From the NCBI RefSeq assembly GCF_001905345.1, contig NZ_LFBV01000001.1, positions 1,313,321 to 1,377,320 of the forward strand: a stretch of DNA of 64,000 nt, given 5' to 3'. Below, in pieces: positions 1 to 7,870 of this stretch; position 1 is the stretch's first letter, and each line of letters starts with the position of its first letter. The translations under genes were made by a program, and so were the position numbers. The notes beneath the pieces were generated by a model. It was not told where the DNA came from. It did not search any database and saw nothing but the letters and a program-made list of their open reading frames with translations. Origin of the DNA: Streptomyces uncialis. Lineage in GTDB: Bacteria; Actinomycetota; Actinomycetes; Streptomycetales; Streptomycetaceae.

Positions 1-1186
1 ACAGGACCGGGCCGAAGATCTCGTCCCGGGCGACCGTGTGCGCCTGGGTGACACCGGTGAACAGCGTCGGCGCGAACCAGTACCCCGACGACGGCAGCTC
101 GCAGGGGGCGGACCAGCGTTCGGCGCCCTCCTGCTCACCCTGCTCGGTCAGCGCCGTGATCCGGGCCAGCTGCTCGGCGGAGTTGATCGCGCCGATGTCG
201 GTGTTCTTGTCGAGCGGGTCCCCGAGGCGCAGGGTGGCGAGGCGGCGCTTCAGCGACGCGATCAGCTCGTCCGCCACCGACTCCTGCACCAGCAGCCGGG
301 AGCCCGCGCAGCAGACCTGGCCCTGGTTGAAGAAGATGCCCGTGACGATGCCCTCGACGGCCTGGTCGACGGGCGCGTCGTCGAAGACGATGTTGGCGCC
401 CTTGCCGCCCAGCTCCAGGGTCAGCTTCTTGTCCGTGCCCGCGACGGTCCGGGCGATCTGCTTGCCGACGGCCGTGGAACCGGTGAACGCGACCTTGTTC
501 ACGTCCGGGTGCGCGACCAGCGCGGCACCCGCGTCACCGTAACCGGGCAGGATGTTGACGACACCCTTCGGCAGACCGGCCTGACGGCAGATGTCCGCGA
601 AGAACAGGGCCGACAGGGGAGTCGTCTCGGCGGGCTTCAGCACGACCGTGTTGCCGGTCGCGAGCGCCGGGGCGATCTTCCACGCCAGCATCAGCAGCGG
701 GAAGTTCCACGGGATGACCTGGCCGGCCACACCCAGCGGCCTCGGGTCGGTGCCGTAGCCCGCGTGGGAAAGCTTGTCGGCCCAGCCCGCGTAGTAGAAG
801 AAGTGCGCGGCGACCAGCGGCAGGTCCGCGTCCCGGGTCTCCCGGATCGGCTTGCCGTTGTCGAGCGTCTCCAGGACCGCGAGCTCACGGCTGCGCTCCT
901 GGATGATCCGGGCGATCCGGAACAGGTACTTCGCGCGTTCGGCGCCCGGCAGCGCCGACCAGCCCACGAACGCCTTGCGGGCCGCCTTCACCGCCCGCTC
1001 CACATCGGCCTCACCGGCCCGCGCGACCTCGGAGAGCACTTCCTCCGTGGCGGGCGACACCGTCTTGAAGACCTGGCCGTCGGCGGCCTCGGTGAACTCG
1101 CCGTCGATGAACAGCCCGTACGAGGGCGCGATGTCGACGACCGCGCGCGACTCGGGCGCGGGCGCGTACTCGAAGATGCTTGCCAT
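1..1186 (-). CDS. Aldehyde dehydrogenase family protein (C-terminus cut by window edge)
   Basis: NAD(P)-dependent oxidation of an aldehyde to an acid. About 395 codons are present, starting at the ATG at 1186; the C-terminus lies outside the window. The family signatures are visible: VIPWNFPLLM for cofactor binding, the LELGGKGA general-base motif, and GQVCCAG, whose first cysteine (about residue 292) is the expected nucleophile. The gene starts 5 bp after the deoC stop codon, so the two are almost certainly one transcript. In that setting it may handle the acetaldehyde released by DeoC; that substrate is inferred from position, not read from the sequence. Confidence 0.93.
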   Translation of the reverse strand, partial: MASIFEYAPAPESRAVVDIAPSYGLFIDGEFTEAADGQVFKTVSPATEEVLSEVARAGEADVERAVKAARKAFVGWSALPGAERAKYLFRIARIIQERSRELAVLETLDNGKPIRETRDADLPLVAAHFFYYAGWADKLSHAGYGTDPRPLGVAGQVIPWNFPLLMLAWKIAPALATGNTVVLKPAETTPLSALFFADICRQAGLPKGVVNILPGYGDAGAALVAHPDVNKVAFTGSTAVGKQIARTVAGTDKKLTLELGGKGANIVFDDAPVDQAVEGIVTGIFFNQGQVCCAGSRLLVQESVADELIASLKRRLATLRLGDPLDKNTDIGAINSAEQLARITALTEQGEQEGAERWSAPCELPSSGYWFAPTLFTGVTQAHTVARDEIFGPVL

Positions 1187-1191
1187 GGTGA

Positions 1192-2217
1192 TCAGTCCAC
1201 CGTCACGTAGTCGGGGCCGGAGTAGCGGCCGGTCGCCAGCTTCTGGCGCTGCATCAGCAGATCGTTCAGCAGGGACGAGGCGCCGAACCGGAACCAGTGG
1301 TTGTCCAGCCAGTCCTCGCCCGCCGTCTCGTTCACCAGCACCAGGAACTTGACCGCGTCCTTGGTGGTACGGATGCCCCCGGCCGGCTTCACCCCGACCT
1401 GGACGCCGGTCTGGGCGCGGAAGTCCCGGACCGCCTCCAGCATCAGCAGGGTGTTCGGCGGGGTGGCGTTCACGGCGACCTTGCCGGTCGAGGTCTTGAT
1501 GAAGTCGGCGCCGCCGAGCATCCCGAGCCAGGACGCACGGCGGATGTTGTCGTACGTCGACAGCTCGCCCGTCTCGAAGATGACCTTGAGCCGGGCCGCG
1601 CCGGACGCCTCCTTCACGGCGCGGATCTCCTCGTACACCTTCATGTACCGGCCGGAGAGGAACGCGCCCCGGTCGATGACCATGTCGATCTCGTCGGCCC
1701 CGGCGGCGACCGCGTCCCGCACATCGGCGAGCTTCACGTCGAGCGCGGCGCGGCCCGCCGGGAAGGCGGTCGCCACGGACGCGACCTTGACGCCGCTGCC
1801 GGCGACCGCGGCCTTCGCCGTGGCCACCATGTCCGGGTACACGCACACCGCGGCCACCCGGGGGGTGGACCGGTCGGTGGGGTCCGGGTACACGGCCTTG
1901 GCACCGAGGGAGCGGACCTTGCCGGGGGTGTCGGCGCCTTCCAGGGTCGTCAGGTCGATCATCGAGATCGCCAGGTCGATGGCGTACGCCTTCGCCGTCG
2001 TCTTGATCGAACGGGTACCGAGCGCCGACGCACGGGCTTCGAGGCCGACCGTGTCCACGCCGGGCAGTCCGTGCAGGAACCGGCGCAGGGTCGTCTCCGA
2101 CGAGGTCACGTCGGCGAGGCCGTGATCGTCCGCCGCGCGGGGGCCCGGGGCCGGGGCCCCGGTGGTGGTGGGGTCCATGAGGGTGGGTTCCTGCTCTGGG
2201 GGCGAGGTACTGGACAT
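1192..2217 (-). CDS. deoC: Deoxyribose-phosphate aldolase
   Basis: Cleaves 2-deoxyribose 5-phosphate to glyceraldehyde 3-phosphate and acetaldehyde in deoxynucleoside catabolism. The product is 341 residues with a class I aldolase barrel. The motif ADFIKTSTGK carries the Schiff-base lysine at about residue 241, and VKPAGGIRT follows. The first 40 or so residues are a low-complexity extension; a second in-frame ATG lies at 2178. The ATG at 2217 sits 12 nt below a predicted -10 box. The promoter contains the palindrome CTACGCGCGTAG, which is shared with the purine nucleoside phosphorylase gene. It is followed by the aldehyde dehydrogenase gene after 5 bp. Confidence 0.95.
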   Translation of the reverse strand: MSSTSPPEQEPTLMDPTTTGAPAPGPRAADDHGLADVTSSETTLRRFLHGLPGVDTVGLEARASALGTRSIKTTAKAYAIDLAISMIDLTTLEGADTPGKVRSLGAKAVYPDPTDRSTPRVAAVCVYPDMVATAKAAVAGSGVKVASVATAFPAGRAALDVKLADVRDAVAAGADEIDMVIDRGAFLSGRYMKVYEEIRAVKEASGAARLKVIFETGELSTYDNIRRASWLGMLGGADFIKTSTGKVAVNATPPNTLLMLEAVRDFRAQTGVQVGVKPAGGIRTTKDAVKFLVLVNETAGEDWLDNHWFRFGASSLLNDLLMQRQKLATGRYSGPDYVTVD

Positions 2218-2229
2218 GGTCACGAGCTG

Positions 2230-2258
2230 AGCATATCTACGCGCGTAGCAGCTGTACA
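2230..2258 (-). promoter_or_regulatory. deoC promoter with palindromic operator
   Basis: On the minus strand a -35-like TGTACA (2253-2258) and a -10-like TATGCT (2230-2235) are separated by exactly 17 nt. The spacer holds the perfect 12-bp palindrome CTACGCGCGTAG (2237-2248). A repressor bound there would block polymerase. The same palindrome overlaps the -35 region of the purine nucleoside phosphorylase gene at 10538-10549. Confidence 0.7.
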
Positions 2259-3071
2259 GGTCGCCTTCGCTCGCGCCTCGCAGCCACACGTCGACCGTAC
2301 CCAGGTCCGGACCTCGCCGTCGCCCGCGCCCCTGGGTTTCCTGTGCTGGGCGTACTTGTCCCAGCACAGGTCGTCCTTGGGTGCGCAGTTCCCCGCGGGT
2401 CGCCTTCGCTTGCGCTTCCGAGGTCTGTCCGGCGTGGCGCACTTCGTTCCTGTGCCGTCGCTCGGTGGGTGCGCAGTTCCCCGCGCCCCTGGGTTTCCTG
2501 TGCTGGGCGTACTTGTCCCTGTGCGGGTCGTCCTTGGGTGCGCAGTTCCCCGCGCCCCTGGATGCTGCCCCTTCGGGTTTGTTCTTCGGGTGCGGGCCGG
2601 TCCTCGTTTTTGCGCAGTTCCCCGCGCCGCTTCGGGGCGCCCACCTGGGGCTGCTCTGAGTCTGCGGGTGGGGTCAGACAGCGGGCTGGCGTCAGCCCGG
2701 CCGGGGTTCAAACCCCCTTCCTCCCGCAGTCGCATGGCTGCGGGAGGGGGTGGGCGGGAATCTCTGCTCGCAGACTCCGATGCTCTTCAGTAGGACCACA
2801 CGTACGTCTTACCGAGCGTGTCGGATCGAGGACGGAGAATCCCGACCGGCACCGACCCGAAGAACAAGCAGAACGCGCCCCAAAGGGGCGCGGGGAACTG
2901 CGCGAACCCACCGAGCGACGGCACCGGAACGGAGTGCGCCCACCCGGACAGACCTCGGAAGCGCAAGCGAAGGCGACCCGCGGGGAACTGCGCGAACCCA
3001 CCGAGCGACGGCACCGGAACGAAGTGCGTCCCGCCGGACGGACCTGGGAAGCGCAAGCGAAGGCGACCCGT
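2259..3071. repeat. Composite intergenic repeat array 1
   Basis: Noncoding mosaic of GC-rich modules between the stop codon of the GH16-like gene and the deoC promoter. The left part carries several copies of GCGCAGTTCCCCGCGCCCCT; the right part carries the inverse, AGGGGCGCGGGGAACTGCGC. Other recurring modules read GGTCGCCTTCGCTTGCGCTT and TGGATGCTGCCC. A conserved core lies in the middle (2720-2892). Long open frames cross the array in several phases on both strands, a by-product of the base composition rather than evidence of coding. Confidence 0.88.
2720..2892 (-). repeat. Conserved core of the composite repeat, copy 1
   Basis: One of seven near-identical cores. On the minus strand it begins with the hairpin CGCGCCCC-TTT-GGGGCGCG (2874-2892), about 190 bp past the stop of the GH16-like gene. 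It continues through a segment containing GGGATTCTCCGTCC, a small hairpin TCTGC-GA-GCAGA, and CCCGCCCACCCCC. It ends in the inverted repeat CCTCCCGCAG / CTGCGGGAGG (2720-2729 / 2738-2747), which is perfect only in this copy. The core has the same orientation as the gene upstream of it. Confidence 0.85.
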
Positions 3072-3081
3072 GTACCGGGGC

Positions 3082-3813
3082 TCAAGGTCGGTGGATGAGG
3101 AGGCGGGCCACCTCGAAGGACATTTCCGAGACGGACGGGTCGGGGCGCGGGTGGTAGCGGCCCGCGCAGACGGAGAGGTTGACGATGAGGTACGCCTGCC
3201 ATCTGCGTCCCACCCCGCGCCGGTCCGCGTACACCCGCGTGCCGTTCACCCACCACACCACCGAGCGCACCCCGAACTCGACCTTCAGGTCGAGCCATCC
3301 GCCGGGGGCGATCGCCGGGTCCCGGTAGTAGGACTGACCACCGCGGACCCGGTTGGACAGCTCCAGCAGGTCCGGGTTGTCGGGGTGGTACTCGAACGCG
3401 TCGATCTCCTGGTCCCCGTCGAGCCAGGTCCAGATCGCGGGCCAGGCGCCCATCTCCTCCGGTAGCCGTACCCGGGCCTCCAGGGTGTCCCCCGCGCGCA
3501 CCATGAAGCCCTCGTCGCTGCCCTCGGTGGTCAGCAGCCCCGCGTCCCACTTGCCGTCCGGGCGGCGCGTCGCGCGGAAGACCCCGGAACGGCTGTAGCC
3601 GGGGTCCGCGACCAGATGGTCCAGCTTGTTGTCGCCGAGGTTCGTCGGACCGCCCCCGGGATACGCCCAGGTGCGGCCCGCCACCCACTGCGAGGTGGAG
3701 GTGAAGTCGGCCGTGAACACGGGTGTGCCGGCGGTGGTGTCGGTAGGGGGCCGCGGTCTGCCGACGAGGCGCCGGAGCCGCCCGCGGAGCCGGGCCAGTC
3801 CTTCGGTGAGCAT
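3082..3813 (-). CDS. GH16-like beta-glucanase/lectin-fold protein
   Basis: A 243-residue protein with a concanavalin A-like fold of the glycoside hydrolase 16 type. The segment DQEIDAFEYHPDN contains the ExDxxE arrangement that carries nucleophile and acid/base in GH16 enzymes. WPAIWTW upstream and aromatic residues around it are typical of the substrate groove. No signal peptide is visible: the N-terminus (MLTEGLARLRGRLRRLVGRP) is basic and lacks a hydrophobic stretch. The start is supported by GGAGGAG 5 nt upstream. Substrate unknown. Composite repeat array 1 follows immediately after the stop codon. Confidence 0.75.
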   Translation of the reverse strand: MLTEGLARLRGRLRRLVGRPRPPTDTTAGTPVFTADFTSTSQWVAGRTWAYPGGGPTNLGDNKLDHLVADPGYSRSGVFRATRRPDGKWDAGLLTTEGSDEGFMVRAGDTLEARVRLPEEMGAWPAIWTWLDGDQEIDAFEYHPDNPDLLELSNRVRGGQSYYRDPAIAPGGWLDLKVEFGVRSVVWWVNGTRVYADRRGVGRRWQAYLIVNLSVCAGRYHPRPDPSVSEMSFEVARLLIHRP

Positions 3814-3961
3814 GTCACTCCTCCCCGGGACGGGGTGTCCGGGGAGTTCTGCCCGGGGGCGGCCCGCATATGCGCACGAAGGCGACTTTGTGCGGTTGGT
3901 TCATCACTTTAGGTGATGTTCCCGGAGTGGAAGTGACCTCCCGGTCCCGGAACCCGTCCCG
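3814..3961. other. Short intergenic region
   Basis: It holds the ribosome binding site and presumably the promoter of the GH16-like gene, including the AT-rich patch GGTTCATCACTTTAGGTGAT around 3898-3917. No terminator hairpin was recognised for the cupin gene that ends at 3962. Confidence 0.4.
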
Positions 3962-4477
3962 TCAGGACCGGTTCCGGGCGGCCCGCCAAGGCTCCGGGTC
4001 GAGGAAGTGCACGTCGTAGCGGTCCTGTTCGGGCAGCAGGCTCGTGAACGGCTCCAGCCCGTGCTGGACCCGGCCCAGCGCGCGGAAGTAGCCGAACCGG
4101 TCGAGCCCCGGGGTCAGCACCACGAACAGCCGCGCGGCGGACCCGGGCGCCGCGCCGAAGGCGTGCGGCAGCCCCGGCGGGACGGCCACCGTTCCGCCCG
4201 CCGCCACCGGGGTCAGCGTCCCGTCCAGCAGGAACTCGACCGTGCCGGTGAGGACGTGGAACAGCTCGGTCGACCGGGTGTGCAGATGCGGCAGACCGCC
4301 GTCCGCGCCCTCGGCGAGGTCGAGCCGGTTGGCGCCCAGCGCACCGCCCGTCGACCCGCCGTCGACCAGCAGGCCGAAGCCCCCGCCGGACGGCAGCGGC
4401 ACCCGCTCGGCGTCCTCGGCGCGTACGACCAGCGCGCGCGGGGCGCCCGTCCCGGTCGGGGAGAGGTCTCGGTCCAT
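3962..4477 (-). CDS. Cupin domain-containing protein
   Basis: A 171-residue single-domain cupin. The segment GLPHLHTRSTELFHVLTGTVEFLLDG matches cupin motif 1, with the two histidines and the glutamate that bind the metal; VAVPPGLPHAFGAAP corresponds to motif 2 with the last histidine. Such proteins may be small dioxygenases, isomerases or ligand sensors; the substrate cannot be told. It is transcribed divergently from a LysR-type regulator across a 152-bp gap that contains a LysR-type binding site, so it is a probable target of that regulator. Confidence 0.85.
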   Translation of the reverse strand: MDRDLSPTGTGAPRALVVRAEDAERVPLPSGGGFGLLVDGGSTGGALGANRLDLAEGADGGLPHLHTRSTELFHVLTGTVEFLLDGTLTPVAAGGTVAVPPGLPHAFGAAPGSAARLFVVLTPGLDRFGYFRALGRVQHGLEPFTSLLPEQDRYDVHFLDPEPWRAARNRS

Positions 4478-4591
4478 CGGCTCGGCTCCTGTCCGTCCGG
4501 GCGGCCCCGGCGGTCCTGCCGGGTGCCTGCCCGCGTGACCATTCGACCCCGGGAACAGAACCTGAACCAGCAGCGGTTGCCGATCGTGGGG

Positions 4592-4606
4592 ATCACCGAT
4601 CGTGAT
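4592..4606. promoter_or_regulatory. LysR-type binding site (T-N11-A)
   Basis: ATCACCGATCGTGAT is a 15-bp inverted repeat (ATCAC-N5-GTGAT) with the T-N11-A spacing of LysR family sites. It lies 24 bp upstream of the LysR start and between the divergent cupin and lysR genes, the expected place for autoregulation and activation of the neighbour. Confidence 0.6.
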
Positions 4607-4629
4607 GCGAGGGCGGACGGGGCGGGACC

Positions 4630-5547
4630 ATGGAACTGCGGCAGCTCCAGTACTTCGTGGCGGTCGCCGAGACCGGCGGCTTCGGGCGGGCCGCCGAACA
4701 CCTCGGCATCGTCCAGTCGGCGGTCAGCCAGCAGATACGGCGACTGGAACGCGCACTGGGCGTCACCCTGTTCGACCGTTCCGCACGCCGGGTGCGGCTG
4801 ACCGGGGCCGGGGAACGGCTGCTCCCGGAGGCGCGCACGGCACTCGCCGCCGCCGACCGCGTCCGCCGGGTGGCCGCCGACATCGCCTCCGGCACCGGCG
4901 GGCTGCTGCGGCTGGGGGTGATCAGGGGCCCGGGGGATCGGGTGTACCGGCTGCTCGACGAGCTCGCGGCCCAGGCCCCCGGGCTGCGGGTCCGCACATC
5001 GAGGATGCCCGTCACCGAGCGGCTGGCGGCCGTCCGCGCCGGTGAGCTGGACGCCGCGCTCGTCCGGGCCATGCCCGCCGCGCCCGGACTGGAACTCCTG
5101 CCCCTGTGGACCGAACCGCTGTACGTGGCACTTCCCGCCGCGCACCCCCTGGCTGACTGCCCCGAACCGCGCCCGGAGCAGCTGGCGGGACTCCCGCTCA
5201 GGCTCGCCCCACGGGCACGGAACCCGCCGTTCCACGACCTGGTCACGGACCTCGTACGCGCCACCGGGGCCGAACCGGTGCCCGGACCGCCGTTCACCGA
5301 CCTCCAGGACACCCTGGGCGCGATCGCCGCCGACCCGCCGTCCTGGACCGTCTTCTACGACGTCACCGGGACCCTGCCGACCCTGACCGGGGTCGCCGTC
5401 CGCCCGCTGGCCGCCCCCGGGGCGCCCACCTCGCTGGCCGTACCGCCCGGGGTGCCCGGCCCGGCGCTGCGCCCGCTGATCCGCGCGCTGTCCCGGCGGC
5501 CCGGACCGGACGGGGCCCCGCCGGGCCCCGCCGGGGAACTCAGGTGA
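4630..5547 (+). CDS. LysR family transcriptional regulator
   Basis: A 305-residue LysR regulator. The N-terminal winged helix is clear (MELRQLQYFVAVAETGGFGR, then an HTH with VQSAVSQQIRRLE), followed by the two-lobed effector-binding domain. The coinducer is unknown. It is divergent from the cupin gene, with a T-N11-A palindrome between them. Its last 8 bp overlap the end of the convergent PH-domain gene. Confidence 0.93.
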   Translation: MELRQLQYFVAVAETGGFGRAAEHLGIVQSAVSQQIRRLERALGVTLFDRSARRVRLTGAGERLLPEARTALAAADRVRRVAADIASGTGGLLRLGVIRGPGDRVYRLLDELAAQAPGLRVRTSRMPVTERLAAVRAGELDAALVRAMPAAPGLELLPLWTEPLYVALPAAHPLADCPEPRPEQLAGLPLRLAPRARNPPFHDLVTDLVRATGAEPVPGPPFTDLQDTLGAIAADPPSWTVFYDVTGTLPTLTGVAVRPLAAPGAPTSLAVPPGVPGPALRPLIRALSRRPGPDGAPPGPAGELR

Positions 5548-6190
5548 GCGCGAGGACCACCGCGAGCAGCACCGCGCCCGCGGCCGACGGGCCGAGGATC
5601 TCGTACGCCCAGCGGATCTGCGGGCGGCCCTGCGCGGACTCTGCGCCGCCGCGGCGCTCCGCGAGCTCCCGCAGGTCCTCCACGGTCTGGTCGGAGGGCG
5701 AGCGGACGGATGCCGCCGTCAGGGTGGTGCGGCCGGACAGATCGTCCACGGCGGCCCGGCTCTGCTGACGGGCCGCCTTCTTGCGGGCCCGCAGCGACAC
5801 CGGCACGGCCCAGAGCTGGTACTTCACCCCGGTGTCGTCGAAGACCTCGTTGGAGTAGCCCGCGCGGAGATTGCCCACACAGCTCCAGGGCAGGGTGATC
5901 GTCCGGAACGGGTTGCGGATCCGCAGGCGGTCCTCGCTGACGAAGACGGCCGGACGGAGCGTGTACGCCACGACGAGCGGCACCAGGAACAGCAGCGTGG
6001 CGAGCGCCAGCCATGGCGCGGTGCCCTCACCGCGGACCAGCGCGTCCACCCCGAGCCAGCCGCCCAGCGCGAGCAGCAGCACACCGCCCGCGATCGCGGC
6101 GGAGGACCGGAAGACCCGGTCCTGGTACACGGGCTCCTCCGGGTTCCCCGAAGGGGGCGGGGACGGCGTGCGGCGATCGGAACTCGTCAT
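5540..6190 (-). CDS. PH domain-containing membrane protein
   Basis: A 216-residue protein. After a proline-rich start come two hydrophobic segments (AAIAGGVLLLALGGWLGV and ALATLLFLVPLVVAYTL), then a bacterial PH-like domain (VSEDRLRIRNPFRTITLPWS is typical). A C-terminal hydrophobic helix (AAGAVLLAVVLAL) closes it. Function unknown; this architecture is common in actinobacterial membrane proteins. The start at 6190 removes a long unlikely upstream extension. It overlaps the 3' end of the convergent lysR gene. Confidence 0.82.
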   Translation of the reverse strand: MTSSDRRTPSPPPSGNPEEPVYQDRVFRSSAAIAGGVLLLALGGWLGVDALVRGEGTAPWLALATLLFLVPLVVAYTLRPAVFVSEDRLRIRNPFRTITLPWSCVGNLRAGYSNEVFDDTGVKYQLWAVPVSLRARKKAARQQSRAAVDDLSGRTTLTAASVRSPSDQTVEDLRELAERRGGAESAQGRPQIRWAYEILGPSAAGAVLLAVVLALT

Positions 6191-6318
6191 ACGAACGATT
6201 CTGCCCCACCTGGCCGGAACGGGTCCCCGGAGCCCTCGCCCGACGCCCCTTCCCGGCCGCCCCCAGCCGTCGAGGTACCGGGCCGGGCCGCCGGGGCCAG
6301 GGGTGCGGGCTGGCCGGC

Positions 6319-6750
6319 TCACCAGGGGGGATGGTCGAAGAAGGTCACGCGGGACTCCAGCCAGAGCAGGCACAGCCAGCCCAGCAGGGCCAGGGTCGCG
6401 CCGACCACCGCGACGAGGACGGCCGCCCGGGGGAACGGGGCCAGCCGGTCGCGCAGCGCGGCGCGGCTCACCGACCAGACGGTCAGCGTCAGGGCGGGCA
6501 CGCCGAACAGCATCAGGGGCAGCTCGCCGTAGACGAGGCTCAGGTCCCGCTCGCCCTCGAAGCCGCCGCGTATCCCGGGCCGCGCCCCGTGCAGCCACAC
6601 CGTGAGCCCGACCGCGCCCGCCAGGATCGCGACCAGGCATCCGGCGAGCGTCCCCGACGGTCCGTCCGCCGGTGGCCCGGGCTCCTCCCCGGCCTGGCCG
6701 GGCCGTGTCTTGATACCGGTGTTCTGCCCGTTCTGCTCGTCCGCCTCCAT
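6319..6750 (-). CDS. Hypothetical membrane protein
   Basis: 143 residues, not assigned to a family. A polar N-terminus rich in G, P and E is followed by three hydrophobic segments (LAGCLVAILAGAVGLTVWL, LPLMLFGVPALTLTVW, AAVLVAVVGATLALLGWLCLLWL), so it is likely an integral membrane protein. It lies 128 bp upstream of the PH-domain gene on the same strand and could be cotranscribed with it. The 5' end faces the oxidoreductase gene across a divergent promoter region (6751-6936). Confidence 0.7.
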   Translation of the reverse strand: MEADEQNGQNTGIKTRPGQAGEEPGPPADGPSGTLAGCLVAILAGAVGLTVWLHGARPGIRGGFEGERDLSLVYGELPLMLFGVPALTLTVWSVSRAALRDRLAPFPRAAVLVAVVGATLALLGWLCLLWLESRVTFFDHPPW

Positions 6751-6936
6751 GCACCCGATGACGTCCGAAAGCCGTCAGGAGTTCCTTCTCGGCCGGCCCC
6801 GAACCATTTGGTGCGCACCTTTTGGTGAGTTCGGCACTCTCATGTGCCTTCTTGTCCGCAGGTCCGGCCGCCTCCAGGGTGGAAGGGCGGGTCCGGCCGG
6901 GCCCGTTGCCGGGGTGAGGGAAGAAGCGGGGCCGCG

Positions 6937-7827
6937 GTGCGCGGTGATGTGAGTGTGCTCGGGCTGGGCGACATGGGGCGGGCGCTGGCGGGAGCGTTCC
7001 TGGACGCCGGGCGGCGGACCGTGGTGTGGAACCGGACAGCGTCCCGCGCCGACGCCCTGGTCGAGCGGGGAGCGGAACGGGCCGCCGACGCCGGGGAAGC
7101 CGTACGGGCCGCCCGGCTCGTGGTGGTCTGTCTGCTCGACCCCGCCACGGTCCGTGAGGTGCTGGAACCCCTCGCGGAGGAGCTGCGCGGCCGGACGGTC
7201 GTCGATCTGACGAACGGCTCGCCCGCGCAGGCCGCCGAACTGGCCGGGTGGGCCGCCGGGGCGGGCATCACCTGTCTGGACGGCGGGATCATGGCCGTCC
7301 CGGGGACCATCGCCTCACCCGGGGCGTTCGTGCTGTACAGCGGGCCCCAGGAGGCGTTCGCCCGCTGGCGGACGGACCTGGAGGTGCTCGGCACCGCGCA
7401 CTGGCTCGGCGAGGACACCGGGCTCGCGTCGCTCTACGACATCGCCCTGCTGAGCGCGATGGACCTGATGTTCCACGGCTTCAACCTGGCCGTCGCCATG
7501 GCGACCTCCCGTCCCGGCGGCAGCGCGGCCGGGGTGACGGAACTGCTCGTCCCCTGGCTGGGCAGCATGGGGGCGCTGATGCCGGCCTTCGCGGCCGAGA
7601 TCGACGCCGAGGCCGCCGACGGCACCCCGCCGCGGCTCACCCAGGGCCTCGACGTACAGACCGCCGGGATGCTGAACATGGTGGCGACGGCCCGGGACGC
7701 GGGAGTCGACACCGAGTGGCTCGATCTGTCGCCGGCCCGGCTGCGGGCGCTGTCCGCCGGGGGCCACGACACCTGGAGCGCGCCGCTCGGCGTCCGGCAG
7801 CTCAGGACGGCCGCGAGGGAGAGCTGA
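6937..7827 (+). CDS. Imine-reductase-like NAD(P)-binding oxidoreductase (beta-hydroxyacid dehydrogenase superfamily)
   Basis: About 296 residues. The Rossmann start VSVLGLGDMGRALAGAFLDAG followed by VVWNRT matches the imine reductase signature (GLGxMGx5, then WNRT), with NADPH preference suggested by the Asn-Arg after beta-2. The helical C-terminal domain contains LYDIALLSAMD, where these enzymes carry the Asp or Tyr proton donor. Physiological substrate unknown. The GTG at 6937 was chosen because homology begins right after it; an upstream in-frame ATG at 6844 would add an unconserved basic leader. No strong ribosome binding site is visible. Confidence 0.82.
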   Translation: MRGDVSVLGLGDMGRALAGAFLDAGRRTVVWNRTASRADALVERGAERAADAGEAVRAARLVVVCLLDPATVREVLEPLAEELRGRTVVDLTNGSPAQAAELAGWAAGAGITCLDGGIMAVPGTIASPGAFVLYSGPQEAFARWRTDLEVLGTAHWLGEDTGLASLYDIALLSAMDLMFHGFNLAVAMATSRPGGSAAGVTELLVPWLGSMGALMPAFAAEIDAEAADGTPPRLTQGLDVQTAGMLNMVATARDAGVDTEWLDLSPARLRALSAGGHDTWSAPLGVRQLRTAARES

Positions 7828-7862
7828 CCGTTCCCGGAAGGACGCACGCCCTCCGGGAACGG
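7828..7862. terminator. Bidirectional terminator
   Basis: An 11-bp perfect inverted repeat, CCGTTCCCGGA (7828-7838) and TCCGGGAACGG (7852-7862), lies in the 43 bp between two convergent genes. No T-tract, as is usual for Streptomyces. Confidence 0.7.
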
Positions 7863-7870
7863 CCGGGACG

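Noticed and set aside
2703..2716. T-arm-like GGGGTTCAAACCCC (also near 38815 on the other strand), suggesting a tRNA
   Set aside because: No acceptor, D or anticodon arms can be built around it, and other copies of the same element carry diverged sequence (GGGGTTGAACCATC).
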